64,000 nt of DNA from Carposina sasakii (GCA_014607495.2 CP053162.1:3790469-3854468); one strand, 5' to 3'. Counted from the stretch's first letter, positions 34,546-46,542 are shown. The notes: a model not told the origin generated them from the letters alone. Numbers and translations are program-made.

Positions 34546-36209
34546 GTAAATTTATAATTGTGTTACCGTCGCATATAACGGTTTATATTTATTTTGAGAT
34601 TTGCTACACATTATACATTTTATAAGCTGTAGTGTGGTTATGTTTCATACGCATATCAGAATTTATGCTCTGTTTCCAGATTTTATGCGAAGTGATACTG
34701 CATGTGATTTTATCTCAACCCGAAAATTCCTTTAAAATATTTTATTGTACTGTTATAATAAAGTTTTCATTTTGTGTATTCTGCATTCGGTTTCTCTCAA
34801 AATTAAAAATATTTACAGTCATCTATAATACAAACAACATTTTGGCATGATCCCGAATATAGTGGAAATGACCTGCGCTACAAAACTACGCAACTTGCTC
34901 TCGTTTGGTCCCAACAAAACAAAATTAAAATATTTAAGCTGTCTTTTCACTATGCTACATTACTAGGGATGCGTTTGATATCTACCAATCACAATGGGGT
35001 AGTTTCCTATGGTTGAATCTTAATAACATTTTATGCTTATCAGAATAAATCATCAAAATCATACCTATCTGTAAAATAACATTTGATTATGTGTCCAAAT
35101 GAGGTAGTAATAAGCCTTCAAAGTTAAGTGGGCAAGTCCATTTTTCAAATGTGAAATTAATTGAAAATTACATCACATGTCCACCTACATCATTTACAGC
35201 AACTTTTGTTTTATGACCATATTTATAAACGCAATATTTAATATAGCTGTAGAACAAAAATTCTTTTACGCACATACAAGTTACTTAAAGAGTGACGTCA
35301 CGTCGTGGTAGCCGTTTGTATGGAGCGGTAATAAAAACAAACGAGAGTCGATAGTGAAATGAAATCTAAAATGAAATGGTGATTCAGATAAAAAGCATTA
35401 GACGTATTTTGTTTTTGTCGACAATGTTGTTAGTCATGAATTGTAGAGGGATTACTAAGGCAATCAATATTAATTATTAGTAAATGCCTACATGTTATCT
35501 AGAAAACGTACCTAACCTGCCTGTCTGACGCTAACTCACGGGTAAAGCTAAGTAGCAATTTGTGAATACTAAAATCCGTACATGAAATAAATTAGGCGGT
35601 ACATACCACACACAGGTTGTGAAACACAACTGGGATCAAACATACACCGTCCGATTTGAAGGCGCAAGGCTATGAGTATCATATTGGCTTTCACCGCTCA
35701 CTCAGAGTGCAAAAAATAAATAAATAGGTTAATCATACAAAAATTCGTAGGAGAATTAAAAACTTTTGTAGCTACAGTAGCAGTAACTGGCCATACCTAC
35801 TCATACTCTTGAACCTTCATATTTCGATTTTTGATATTTCATAACAATACATACTTGTATCAAGTTGTATCAGTGCATCAGATCTTGGTCTCGACTCCTT
35901 CAAGGTCGGGTCTAAAAAGGGTGTCTGATATGAAAGGACATCCGGGCGAGGATAGCAGATATCAAGCCCGCGATCGGGAGGAAACTAGAGCTTGAAATTG
36001 AAGACCTTGGAGTTGGCCATTTCCCAAAGTCTCTTACTGATTTTAATTTTTCACCGATTACACACACACACAATGTAAGTTTTCCAACTTTTTGAAATTG
36101 ACTAAACACAATACTGTGAAGACACTTAACTTTCTCTTCCCATTTGTAATACTTTATAGATCCTATTGCAAAGTTTACCTATATATATATTTCTAATATT
36201 GTAGTTATA
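34546..36209. other. No gene recognised; degraded SINE inside
   Basis: At about 35585-35702 a degraded minus-strand tRNA SINE is visible (AGCGGTGAAAGCC; GTTTGATCCCAGT). Otherwise nothing was seen. Confidence 0.4.
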
Positions 36210-36469
36210 CAGGGTGTAACAGAAAGGTTATGTTAAGCGAAAAGATATGTAAATAGCCCACTATAGAGAACCTACTCACAAAGTTTGAGACTCGAAATCA
36301 CATGTTTATTTTTCTAGATAGTATGGAGAATTTTTAAACATCTCAGGATTTTTCATACAATATTGAAAAATGAACTTGTAATTTAGAGTTTCAAATTTCG
36401 TGGATAGGTTCTCTATAATAGGCTATTTACATAGCTTTTCGCTTAACATACCCTTTTTGTTACACCCTG
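36210..36469. repeat. CAGGGTGTAACA palindromic MITE, copy 1
   Basis: Begins TA-CAGGGTGTAACAGAAAGG and ends CTTTTTGTTACACCCTG-TA. Each half is close to the reverse complement of the other across the whole 260 bp. TA target duplications suggest a Tc1/mariner-type origin (inference). Confidence 0.85.
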
Positions 36470-36494
36470 TATAGTTATGGCGATCGATCTAAAG

Positions 36495-36663
36495 GTGGGT
36501 TCCCACGGTGCGTGATTCCGCGGACGGACGCGGACGCACCGACGGCTAGGGACGGACGCGCACAACGGCCGCATCTATATTACCACGGACGCTCCGTTTC
36601 CCACGATCCGTGGTGCGGGCTGGTGCGCGTCCGTCCGTAATATCACGCACCGTGGGAACCCAC
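36495..36663. repeat. GC-rich foldback MITE
   Basis: GTGGGTTCCCACGGTGCGTG at the left and its reverse complement CACGCACCGTGGGAACCCAC at the right bound a 169-bp GC-rich insert with internal CCGCGGACGGACGCGGACG-type repeats. It stands out sharply from the AT-rich flanks. Confidence 0.75.
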
Positions 36664-37375
36664 TGTAATATTGCTAGAAACCCATCTGTCACTGTTTCCT
36701 GTATGTGTTGGGTATATTAATCCCCTTAATATTAGAGAGGTAGACAAGGCAGGAAGATAATGTATAATACGGGCTATAAACTCATCAATTTGTGGCCATT
36801 TATAGATTTAATGATCTACGTTTACATGTAGTGCTAATTCCTGTGCTGATGCGGGTCTTCATTCAGGAGAATGAAGAACTCTTCACTCAGGCGATAAACT
36901 AGCAGCTTGTCAGTGATCATTTACATCTACTCGTATCTCCGCTATGTTTAACGTGTCTGTGGGCTCTCCGTTATGATCCTGCAGTTCAGAGTACCCCATT
37001 TCGTAAACACAGCCGTGTCTTGTACAGCTTTGTCGAGCCTACACAAGTATTAACCTACATATAGTTGGTTATCTACATCTTCTAACATTGCAGTACTCGT
37101 CAGCATCGTAAACTTTCCATATAAAATAATCATGTCTATGCAAATCAAATGCAATAAGTGCGTCCAGTCCAGGCCACGTGCCCGACATATCGAGAGGCTC
37201 TCGAGGACTTTATTGCGCTGGCAACGTTCTTTATATGCAATACGAATTATGCATTTTTCAAGGATTTACAGCAGTACTGCGCGATTTAATATCCGTTTGA
37301 AATATGGTACTGAATATACAGAAGTATTCTAATGTACTGACTTGGAGATTTTAAATATACAATAGACTCAATATA
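36664..37375. other. No gene; one repeat fragment
   Basis: 36840-37020 carries the minus-strand 'ACGACATnCACGGAAAGAGATG' family (TGTGCTGATGCGGGTCTTCA, GTGATCATTTACATCTACTC). A 66-codon ORF at 37132-37332 has no recognised domain. Confidence 0.4.
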
Positions 37376-37639
37376 CAGGGTGTAACAAAAAGGGTATATT
37401 AAGCGAAAAGCTATGTACCTAAATAGCCCACTATAGAGAACCTATCTACAAAATTTGAGACTCGAAATCACATTTTTATTTTTTAAGATTATATGAAAAT
37501 CCCTGAGATATTTAAAAATTCTCCATACTATCGGGAAAAATAAACATATGATTTCGGGTCTCAAATTTTGTAGATAGGTTCTCTACAGTGGGCTATTTAC
37601 ATAGCTTTTCGCTTAATATACCCTTTTTGTTACACCCTG
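37376..37639. repeat. CAGGGTGTAACA palindromic MITE, copy 2
   Basis: TA-CAGGGTGTAACAAAAAGGG to CTTTTTGTTACACCCTG-TA, 264 bp, two nearly complementary halves; it lies 30 bp before the hAT element's target duplication. Confidence 0.85.
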
Positions 37640-37677
37640 TAGATACTTATACAATAGATAGAATCAATGCTATACAA

Positions 37678-38287
37678 CAAGGGTCTTCAACCGGCGGCCC
37701 GCGCTTGCTTTTTTGGCGGCTCATACGTTGCATTGACAAAATTATTTGACTGAATTTGTTTGCTCGCCCATTCAATATTTCAGTCGAAGATATCCCTGAA
37801 GAAGTTCAGATGGAATTGATAGAATTACAGTGCAACTCTACTTTGAAAGACCAATTCAATTTAGATTTAATTGAGTTTTATTCAAAATACATCCCTATTT
37901 CAGATTTTCCTAAAATTAGAGATCATGCACTGAAAATGACATCTCTGTTTGGCACCTCATATCTTTGCGAACAATTATTTTCTCGAATAAAAAACGTAAA
38001 GTCGAAGGCAAGGACCAGAATCACCGATGTTCATCAAAATAGTTTGAGAATTGCAACGACTACTATAGGGGCAGATATTAATAAATTAGTGAAAAATAAA
38101 CAATGTCAAACGTCTCATTGATAAATTTTCTAGTTTGTTAAATTAAGTAAGTAATAAATAACTTTAATGATTATATTATTGCTTTTTACTTTTACTTTAG
38201 AATGGAATGTTTTCCTTGTGTTGTGGCCCACCGAACCAATATTAGAGTTTACTAGGCCCTTGACATCGAAAAGGTTGAAGACCCTTG
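37678..38287 (+). mobile_element. Internally deleted hAT transposon
   Basis: A 610-bp element. Terminal repeats CAAGGGTCTTCAACC (left) and GGTTGAAGACCCTTG (right) are exact inverses. The 8-bp direct repeat CTATACAA flanks it (37670-37677 and 38288-38295), the length typical of hAT. It retains only the C-terminal part of a transposase. Confidence 0.9.
37756..38121 (+). pseudogene. hAT transposase C-terminus (ZBED/GTF2IRD2-like)
   Basis: 121 codons: FARPFNISVEDIPEEVQMEL, IELQCNSTLKDQF, FPKIRDHALKMTSLFGTSYL, CEQLFSRIKNVKSKARTR. These are the conserved hAT dimerisation-region blocks found in vertebrate and insect ZBED or GTF2IRD2-type proteins. The zinc-finger BED domain and the catalytic DDE parts are missing, removed by the internal deletion, so it has no transposase activity of its own. 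The first Met is arbitrary; similarity begins at once. Confidence 0.85.
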
Positions 38288-38501
38288 CTATACAAGTACG
38301 AGTAATATTAAGAAGGGCTTTCCTGCTGAACTAGTGATTCAATTTTTTTTATTTATATTACTTACCTAATAGGCCACTTGTTAATCTTAGATAACCCTTT
38401 TTTCTAGGGAAATAATAGCATTTTCTAGTCGATATAAACGTATAGCTAGAATGGTTCTTAGTTAGGTATATGATGATATCTAGTAAAATTAAGAAACTTA
38501 C

Positions 38502-38694
38502 CAAAAGAAATGAGGCCACTGTTAAGCATGGTCAGCTTGATACTGGTCGGTATCGAGACCAAGCTGGTAGTGCCCGTGGTCCGAAGGTCTTTCTTCTTCG
38601 GCTTCTTCTCCATATCGTATCTGGTGGAAGACCTGGAGCGGTGTTTCCGCTGGCTGGTAGCCACAGAGGTGCCTCTTTGCGTACGCGACGACAT
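38502..38694 (-). CDS. Candidate host-gene first coding exon, unknown protein
   Basis: ATG at 38692-38694 opens a frame of 64 codons plus one base that ends at a consensus donor TTTTG|GTAAGTTTC (38501 downward). The peptide is Ser/Arg/Lys-rich (MSSRTQRGTSVATSQRKHRS, then a EKKPKKKDL patch) and turns hydrophobic near its end (VSIPTSIKLTMLNSGLISF), as an N-terminal cytoplasmic tail before a membrane segment would. The GC-richer codon use differs from the flanks, and no repeat similarity was noticed. The intron phase is 1. The next exon would lie to the left, but I could not place one in this window. I do not recognise the protein. Plus-strand ORFs here are shadows. Confidence 0.5.
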
Positions 38695-38790
38695 TTTCAC
38701 GACAAACTTTCAATTTTAAATCGCACAGTGTAAATAAACTCGTTCACTGCCACAGACACTTTTCTTTTTACATAACACTTTTACACGCAC
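38695..38790 (-). promoter_or_regulatory. Possible 5' UTR and core promoter of the exon at 38502
   Basis: Read on the minus strand, GGCAGTGAACG (near 38745) resembles an arthropod initiator and lies about 30 bases after TTATGTAAAAAG, a weak TATA-like stretch. The leader is then free of upstream ATGs to 38694. This is suggestive only. Confidence 0.2.
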
Positions 38791-41195
38791 GTAATTTTAA
38801 CTATTTGTATACCTAATAATCGCAATAATTCTAGAATATCAAAATACTTTATTTACACTATATACAATTCTATATTCTAAAAAACTTAGCACTTATATGA
38901 AACAAAAAAGTTTATACTTGCACTGTATATCATAAAAAATTGGACATTGTATCGCTGTTTTTACCTGTAACAAAAATAATACACGTTATTAACACGCGCA
39001 ATATGATAAAATACGTTTAAAACTGTACTTTATATAACGAAATAACTAACTGAATTGCCAAAAACGTTTCGACGACGAGAAAGCGTCCAAATAGCACGAG
39101 CTCTGTACACCGAATGACAGAAATTGAATACGTTCCAAGTATTTACATACTATCTCAATATATTATTACATTCTGTTTATGAATGAACCATGAAACTGTA
39201 GGCGGCACGGCGGCGTGCGAAACGCTATTCCCTGAAGTGATTTAGAATAGGCGAATACATGGAATTATAGTGATCCAGCTAATATGTACAGGCTTTAGGG
39301 AATACGCTTGTAAATGACGTGTTTATAAGAATTTACAGCCCCTATTCAGTGGTACATACATACAAAGTTACGCCCATTAGCTCAGAGTTTGGGTGAGCAA
39401 ATTGTATTACCATATTGCACCTGTATTCGGTCTATTTTTATTTTTAAATAAATTCTAGGGTACTTGTAGGTGCCTACTGACGCAAAATAGGGGAGGCTAA
39501 GATGTGTCAGACAAAAGTGGGCCACGGAACAAGACAAGTATGGGCTCAAATCGGGGAGACCAGCAGTGGGATATGTTTTGGGCTGTTTAAAAAGAAAGGG
39601 TATTAATATTAATTAGTGCCCAATACTTAACTCATGATGTCGAGTTGTTTATAATATGTAGATAGATCGAGCAATGAAAATTATTTCTATGTTTCTTGTT
39701 TTTGATCGTAAACTGCGGAATTCAATGTCGTTTTTAAGAGGAACCGTGGAATTTTCTTGTATACCCTTCGTAAACATTTATATCGAATAGCTTTATATAA
39801 ATTTAAAATTATTCAGAACATTCGTAGAAATATGATTACATTATCATAATCAACTTTAGCAATGACATATCCATATCATATTACAACATTAGCTTACTCG
39901 TATTCAAGGATTTCTAAGTATTTTCACCAATTACCATAAGAGTTTAGAAAATCATTATGGTTTTGAGATATAATTTAAAGATTTGGCTTATTTGATGCGT
40001 AAATCCGCACTTCGACATATTTTTTTAGACATTAGATAAACAATAAATACGTTATTAACAACCTACTCCAGCAATACCGGACGGATCTGAAAATCGTAAA
40101 AATCACAGATATAGTCTCAAGCACAACAATATTTTGGTTTGACACGTAAAGGTCTCTGCTCACTTTACCAGACACCAGGCGTCTGTAGAGTTCGACGTGA
40201 AAATTCAAACTTAACATGTACACCTATAGAGCAAGGCTACAGATGACCACATCATCGTCATGTTACCACCGCCTAGCTCTATTTGTTAACTTGGCGTCTG
40301 TGCATTTTGTATGTATTTGCCATCCATTGGACTCTATCAGCCGTTATCTTATCATTCACATGCACAGGTATACTCTTTAGCACGGCTCATTATCGAACAT
40401 TTTTTAAACCTAAATTTTCCCTAAAAGCCTGTATCTTGCATTTACACGCTATAGGTGTACAAATAGTCTCTTTATTGTATCTTGTACCTTTTACTGTTAA
40501 AAAATCTTGCTAAATTAAGTTTCCTTAGCCCCCAGATTTATATACAGACACGATAGTGTTCCCGAAATGGGGTAGCCAGAACAGGATTATAAGGAAGCTT
40601 CCACAGCCACGACTTTTACGATTGATACGAGCCACGACCTTCTGGGCAGGCAGGAGATGCAACCGATGTATTTTAATGAAGCCCCGTATAAGTAGGTACG
40701 GTAGTCGACAACAAGATGATTGTTCTACCGTTCCTTTTCTGATACGGAATAACTACGGTCATGATATTTAACGGTGTAGTGAGGAGAGAGCCTTTGTCAC
40801 TAAAATCGTCCGTGGATAATTACCAAGTCGTTTAGTTCAAAAATTAATTCGACAATATCCGGCAATGCTGGTAGGTGCCAAAAATGTTGTACGTCATGGG
40901 AAAGTAGCAGAAATACATTCGGGAGTGAGAGAGACAGAGTATCAATCAGAGAAACAATAGCAGGAGAGCGAGAAAGTTATATCTACAAATAACAGATAAC
41001 ATAGCAGCTTAACCTAACAGAAAGATACTTCAGTACGCGAAACCAATCATATTTTTAAACTTAATTTAACTCTCAATTTTATATTACTTCTCTGACAGCA
41101 GGATATTTATTTATTATTTAAATTATTAAAGAGCTTAAATTACTATTGACAATAATATTACTACTACATTATATAAAACTAAAAACTAAATTAAT
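38791..41195. other. No gene recognised
   Basis: One repeat fragment at 40556-40690 ('CCACAGCCACGACTTTTACG', GAGATGCAACCGATGTATTT) belongs to the family at 61650. The remaining sequence has only short unsupported ORFs. Confidence 0.4.
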
Positions 41196-42818
41196 CTACA
41201 CGAAATCTACATTAAATATATTTACAAAATTGCCTTCTACCGGGAGGGTGCCCAGAATGCTGGCAGCATTGCCACGTTGTATGGCAATGCTAATTTTTTG
41301 CGCAAAAAAGAGACCAGCATTCTGGTCACGGTAGCTTTCGCGTAATTTATTTGAAATTTCCCGGTAGAGGCGATGAGCCTCTGGTCCCCACGGTCCCAGT
41401 GTCTCGACGCCAAACGGCACAAACATGTAGTCTCCTGGGAGTCCTGCATATCTGCGGCGCTTGGCGTTTTCGGCTGAACATGCAGCAGCACCGGCCTTAA
41501 CTGATGTTCCGCCGATGTGGGACGCAGCAAGTGTGTCAACACAAGTAGCGTCCCACACAAGCGGTCGACCCATCTCCCAAGGCACTAGCGTCATACCGTC
41601 GGGCCTTTTCCCATCGTCACGCGCTAGGCCCCTGGGCTCCAAGATTGCCGGCGCGTAGACTTTTCCAAGGGCCCGACGGATCGATTCATTTAAGTTTGCA
41701 TGCCTTGGGAGGCGGCCTGAGCTGCTTATGCATGAAAGACCGTGGTGACCAAGTTGACCCACACTGTCCCCGCATTGGCAGATATGGGGGACTGTTACTG
41801 GGGCCCCGAGACGAAGCGAAGCAGCTATCCGGAATGTGGTTCTGTCCAGCATGGTACCCGTATGCGGTGATGGTAGGGCCTGCAGCCATAGTCCCGATTC
41901 CCACTCTCCGACAGCTAGTAGACGAGCGCGCTCTGCGATATTGGATGACGTTTGTATTAGCTCTTTCCGTACCAAATCGCAGAGTGGCTCATCCCACTGT
42001 TGCTGAGAGGATGGGTTCTTGGGCAGGTCCACATTCGGGCACCGTGCTATCCAATTGTTTCTGGCTTCGGCCAACCCGCAGACTGAAACACTAATATCGC
42101 CAAATGTCGGTTGTAGAATTTTTTTTATTAGTTTTTCTGTGCTGTAGGCCGAGGACAGAAACGCGGGTAGACTAACACTGGAAATTTTGCGTATGCCAAG
42201 ACCCCCCATCCTGATTGGAAGGGAGGCCTGTGTCCAAATACGGTCGTTAATTTGGATGTTGAATGTGTGCGTAATTGTTTTCTGAATGATGGAATCTAAT
42301 AGGTCGAGTAAATTAGGGTGTTTCCAAACATTGCAGCATCGGAGGATGTATGTGCATTTTGGAACGAAAAGACAGTGTTTAATTATGCAGTGGGCCATAT
42401 GCGTATTAATTTTTTGAAGGCGATCCGAAACTGAATGGAAGCTATTGATTGTGTTTTCAAAGAATGGGCCCACTGCGTCGTCAAAGATCGGAGACCCAAG
42501 GAGGCAAAGAGTACTTTTGTTTAAAATTTTGATGTCCGGTGCGATATTTTGGAATTTGGAGACTGTGTCAGATGTGAAATTTTGATTGCTGCTATTTATA
42601 AAGAGTTCGCATTTTGAAAAGTTTAGTTCCAAGCCGATATTTTTGAATTCGTCGATAATAAAGGCCAAATCATTTAGAACAGTTTCAGCCTCGCCTCCCA
42701 AGGTGCCGTCGTCTAGGTACCAGACGTTGAATTTAGAATTTAGTTTCTCTATGATGGGATGGATAGCTAGGCTAAATATACCTGGGCCTAGGGGATCGCC
42801 CTGTTGGCAGCCAATCAT
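41196..42818 (-). pseudogene. RLE-type non-LTR retrotransposon ORF, 5'-truncated (RT, CCHC, endonuclease)
   Basis: 540 codons in one open frame. It starts inside the reverse transcriptase at GCQQGDPLGP (3-12), with the catalytic YLDD at 34-37 and a GLELNFSKCE thumb-side motif near 61-71. A long linker leads to a CxC...H...C finger (347-363: ICQCG to HHGLSC) followed by RH (372-373). Then come RPDG (405-408) and VWDATC (421-426), which fit the K/R-P-D and D residues of the restriction-like endonuclease in R2/HERO-type elements (known architecture; exact clade inferred). The 5' break is next to an (AAAT)n tract at 42822. Plus-strand ORFs over it are shadows. Confidence 0.75.
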
Positions 42819-42822
42819 ATCA

Positions 42823-43619
42823 ATTTATTTATTTATTTATTTATAGCCCTTTAGAAAGATGTCAGTTTTAATGTCCCATAAAATGATTTTCTATTTTTAT
42901 GAATTTCCATAAACTTTATTTTTGTGAAAACTTTACTGAGTATAATAAGGAAGTGCCATGGTTTCTAATTGTACCCATGTAAATATAAAATATCTATAAA
43001 CTAAGCTCAACATATTAAAATTTAATATAATTACATGGGTACTAATGCAATGGCAAGACGTGAGAGGAAGGACAAAAATAACTGTCTATGAAAAATATAA
43101 AAGTGTTTTGAAACCAAACGTGGACTATGTTTCAAGGTACATGTAGGTATTAACTTGTTTACTTAATTACCTAAGCACTCCTTTATGTATAAATCATGTA
43201 AATAAAGCATAGCTATGAAGCGAAAACATATAACTTTCACCCAACATATTTTTTGTTGCCTAAACAAAAATACTTATTAATCACAAAATGTGCACTTATA
43301 CAAAGGATATCCTCGAATATGACGACGTAAAAAATGTTAACAATAAATAAAAAATAAGATAAAAAGGCCATGTCAATTAATAAAAAAATATAATCTGCTT
43401 TCAATATATCATTTCAAAGGATCACAATAAAGAGGGATGAAATTATCCCTTACGCAAAAGGGTTCTGAATGGGTACCATTAATATCTTTCTATCTCTTTG
43501 TTTTGAGGCATTCAAATTTACATACCTATATACTATACAGGAAGAAAATACGTTAACCTAACGGGAAATGTAAAAAGATATATGGCATAGTATGTAGAGA
43601 TCAGTAGACGAACAAAGGC
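42823..43619. other. No gene recognised
   Basis: Begins with an (ATTT)n microsatellite (42822-42845), then AT-rich sequence. Confidence 0.4.
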
Positions 43620-43870
43620 CATCGACCCAAACAGTCCAGCAAGCTTAAGTGGTAGTGGACAGGGTACGTAGTTCGAAGAACTGATGACCGATGTAGCCGA
43701 AAAGTTAGATTAGTTACCACACACCGGCAAATGCAACGTGGGAAGGCCATCCGTAAGATGAACAAACGACCTAGTCAGGACTGCGGGTATCTGCTAAATG
43801 CAGGTCGCTTCAAACAGGTCGCAGTGGAGGTTATTAGGGGTGAACTCGGGTTCTGGACCCTTTGGATGAA
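43620..43870 (+). pseudogene. Degenerate LINE ORF2 3' region
   Basis: Interrupted frames read GKCNVGRPSVR, TNDLVRTAGIC, MQVASNRSQWRLLG. The order matches the GRP...RWTDDLV..AG..WMQ.A..RS.WR.LGEA C-terminus of RTE-like LINEs. Several stops and substitutions mark it as old. Limits approximate. Confidence 0.5.
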
Positions 43871-44495
43871 AAGCGGTTATTAGTTTAAAAAAATATATGT
43901 ATGCAATAATGTGAACACGATGAAGTTCGAACTAAAATCTCGAACTAAGCCTACTGTTGTAGCCACAGGCAGTGATCCAATAATTGAAAATGCCACGTTT
44001 TTTTGGATTTATTCTCAACCCTTGCGAGAAAAATATTGCAAATATTCTAATATTATAAACTAACCCTGGAACAGCTGTGACATGCGAACGGAGAACGAAT
44101 AATAATATAAAAGAAATACAATAAACGACCGAATATTTTGTTTCTCTTAGCCAGTGTAGGTATACTCCACTGGCACACATAATCGGACAAGCACATTTTG
44201 CTTGTCCGATTATTATAGTTTATGAGAAATACAGCAAAGGTGCACGTTCCTAGCAAACTATGTAAATACATGTCACTTAGGTAGGACAATCAAACAAATG
44301 ACCTAATGTGCTAGTGTTTAAGGATCACTTTATGTGATATATGTGAGATGCAAAAGCATGTTGTTACCTCATTATCATTATAACTTGGAACATGATAGTA
44401 TAACAGTTAGAAAAAAATGCAATTCCATGATTTTAGTGAAAAACGTTTAGGTACATCAAACCAATGTATACTTTTCGGCAAAAAACTTAGAATAT
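43871..44495. other. No gene recognised
   Basis: Two overlapping minus-strand ORFs (43932-44289) have no domain. A short hairpin TAATCGGACAAGCA/TGCTTGTCCGATTA lies at about 44180-44214. Confidence 0.4.
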
Positions 44496-44503
44496 CTAAC
44501 ACC

Positions 44504-44743
44504 ATAGAGGAATAAGATGTCATAGAGTGCTAATGTCATACTAACTATTTCGATGCCATTATACTTTTCGGTGCCTCACAATTACAGTATTCACTTAGAT
44601 TCTATTAGTGTAATGTATATTAATGTACTACATTACTAATATATTGTAACGTATAGTAATACAATCTAAGTGTCAAGGACTGGAATTGTGAGGTATCGAA
44701 TAATGGTGCATCGAAACTGTTAGTATCACATTAGCACTCTATG
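44504..44743. repeat. Foldback MITE with CATAGAG ends and 8-bp target duplication
   Basis: CTAACACC flanks it at 44496-44503 and 44744-44751. The left end ATAGAGGAATAAGATGTCATAG (in pieces) leads into GAGTGCTAATGTCATACTAAC. The right arm is the inverse GTTAGTATCACATTAGCACTC followed by TATG. Both arms carry TTTCGATG and CCTCACAATT. The shared CATAGAGGAATAAGA links it to the mini-element at 63870. Confidence 0.65.
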
Positions 44744-44751
44744 CTAACACC

Positions 44752-46505
44752 CACAAATAGATTAAACCTTAGTTAACATAGGTTTTATTAATCAATTTAG
44801 TCACATATTCACACATTCCTAAATTTTAAGTACTTCGCAGGCGCCAATGAAAAAAAGAGAGTAGGTACATTTTCATTAAGTTTTTCTTCCGTTAAGCTAT
44901 CTTAAGACAATAATAAGAAATTTGCGAGAAAAATATATTATAATTTAAACTTTTATTTTAATAAAACATCAGTCCACGGGCACATCTTCCCCGGTTCAGT
45001 GTTCCCAACAAAAGAGGCGGGAAAAGCGTTTAGTAGAATTTTTTGCCGTCTTTCCTTGTCGAGCCGAAGCTAATTGGACGAGTTTATTCTTTTTTAAGAT
45101 AACGAATGTTTCTTGACTGTACCTGGCTGTTGTATGTTGTCGTGGTAATTTTGTTAGTGGCCGCAATTCACGATATCTTTTGGAGGTTATAGATTGAAAT
45201 CTTCATTTGCTACATCATCAGCTTTCCTCTGTAGATTGAAATCTTATTTTGCTACTTTAACAACTTTCTTCTCTGATTGCAGACCAGCAGCAACGTCTTA
45301 CGTTCAAAGCTTCGTACAAAAGCTTATGTAGGCATATAGAAAGCAGAAGTGTCATTGACCTTACAGTTAGAACTTCCAAAAAGTCAGATTCAATAGACTC
45401 GACAATATGTTACCGCTTCTGCCGTACCTAGTCATTCGAGAATAATAAACTGCTATGAATAATTGAACACGATAAAACATTATGTAAGTAGATATCTCAC
45501 AAATTGAAGGCAACATGGCAATTGGAAATTCATTTACCTACATACCGCTGTGTGAGTCAATCACTTACGAGTATGTCTGCTCGAATTCAGTTTAAAACGG
45601 TAATACCTGAAAACCAGGACCGCGGGCTACGGTAGTAAAATGAACATTCAAAATGCTCTGTCGTAGAATTGGTTTATAAATACCAATGTGTAGGTACACT
45701 CGCCGCAATTTTGAAACAATGTTGATACCTACTATTATAATTATAGGTAATGTTGGTATTGTTAAATGTCCCTGCGAGAAAGCCACAATACTATCACAGA
45801 ACTTCTCTTGTCACAAAGTTTGTAACGGTGCAGCGGTGTGTAGATTTTGAAAATATTTTTGTATATATTTGGCCTGTGTGTGTTAGTATGTATACAAACT
45901 GTTTTTTATGCTGCTGAGTGAAGTTATAGGACTAGAGAGTCCACATGGACGGAGTCCTAACTATTTAAGATACTGCTCCAATGTATAGTTGACTATTTAA
46001 GTAGATACTATTTATTATATTGTGTGTATTTCACGCTTCCATTGACAGAATAGTGGGAATTCAAATCTTATCACAATGATACAGTCTATTGTTTCGTTTA
46101 GTAATCTTCTGAACCTTCGTTACAGGGCGTAATTACTCTGTGGAATGAAGCGAAAAGAAAAACCCTTAAATAAAATGGCTGCTTCACACGTATACTAGAG
46201 GCATTACGGAGCCGTACACAGTGTGTACAGCCTCGTGCATGAAATCTTTACTAGGAAACGAAGATATAAGGATGCCTGTTCGGCTTCTGGCAAAAATAGT
46301 CACACAACTTTGTTCCACATTAAGATCCCTAAGGTATCGTGCATACTAAGCAACGATAGGTATATAAATACATAGATATCATATAAATAATCATGACTCA
46401 AAAACAAACATCGATCTCATTAATTCGATTCGACTTGAAACACACCAATAGTCGAGAAATAGGTGCTTGTTCTTCTACTGCGTTGCATATTTATCTACTC
46501 CGTAG
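44752..46505. other. No gene recognised
   Basis: A repeat shared with 33760-33850 is at 46290-46380. No coding evidence was found. Confidence 0.4.
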
Positions 46506-46542
46506 TCATCATCATCAGCCTGTTGTAGTTCACTGCTGGACT
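46506..46542 (-). mobile_element. SINE/LINE (GAT)n tail, target of the P-like element
   Basis: CATCATCATCAGCCTGTTG then CACTGCTGGACT is the reverse complement of the tail family at 155. It is cut at GCTGGACT (46535-46542), duplicated at 55046-55053 by the inserted transposon. The rest of the family is not clearly recognisable after 55053. Confidence 0.65.

Noticed and set aside
38470..38733. Plus-strand ORFs at the host exon
   Set aside because: The minus strand has the ATG, the codon-like composition and the GTAAGT donor; the plus frames lack such support.
41237..42094. Several plus- and minus-strand ORFs over the RLE element
   Set aside because: They are alternative frames of the clear RT-CCHC-endonuclease coding strand.
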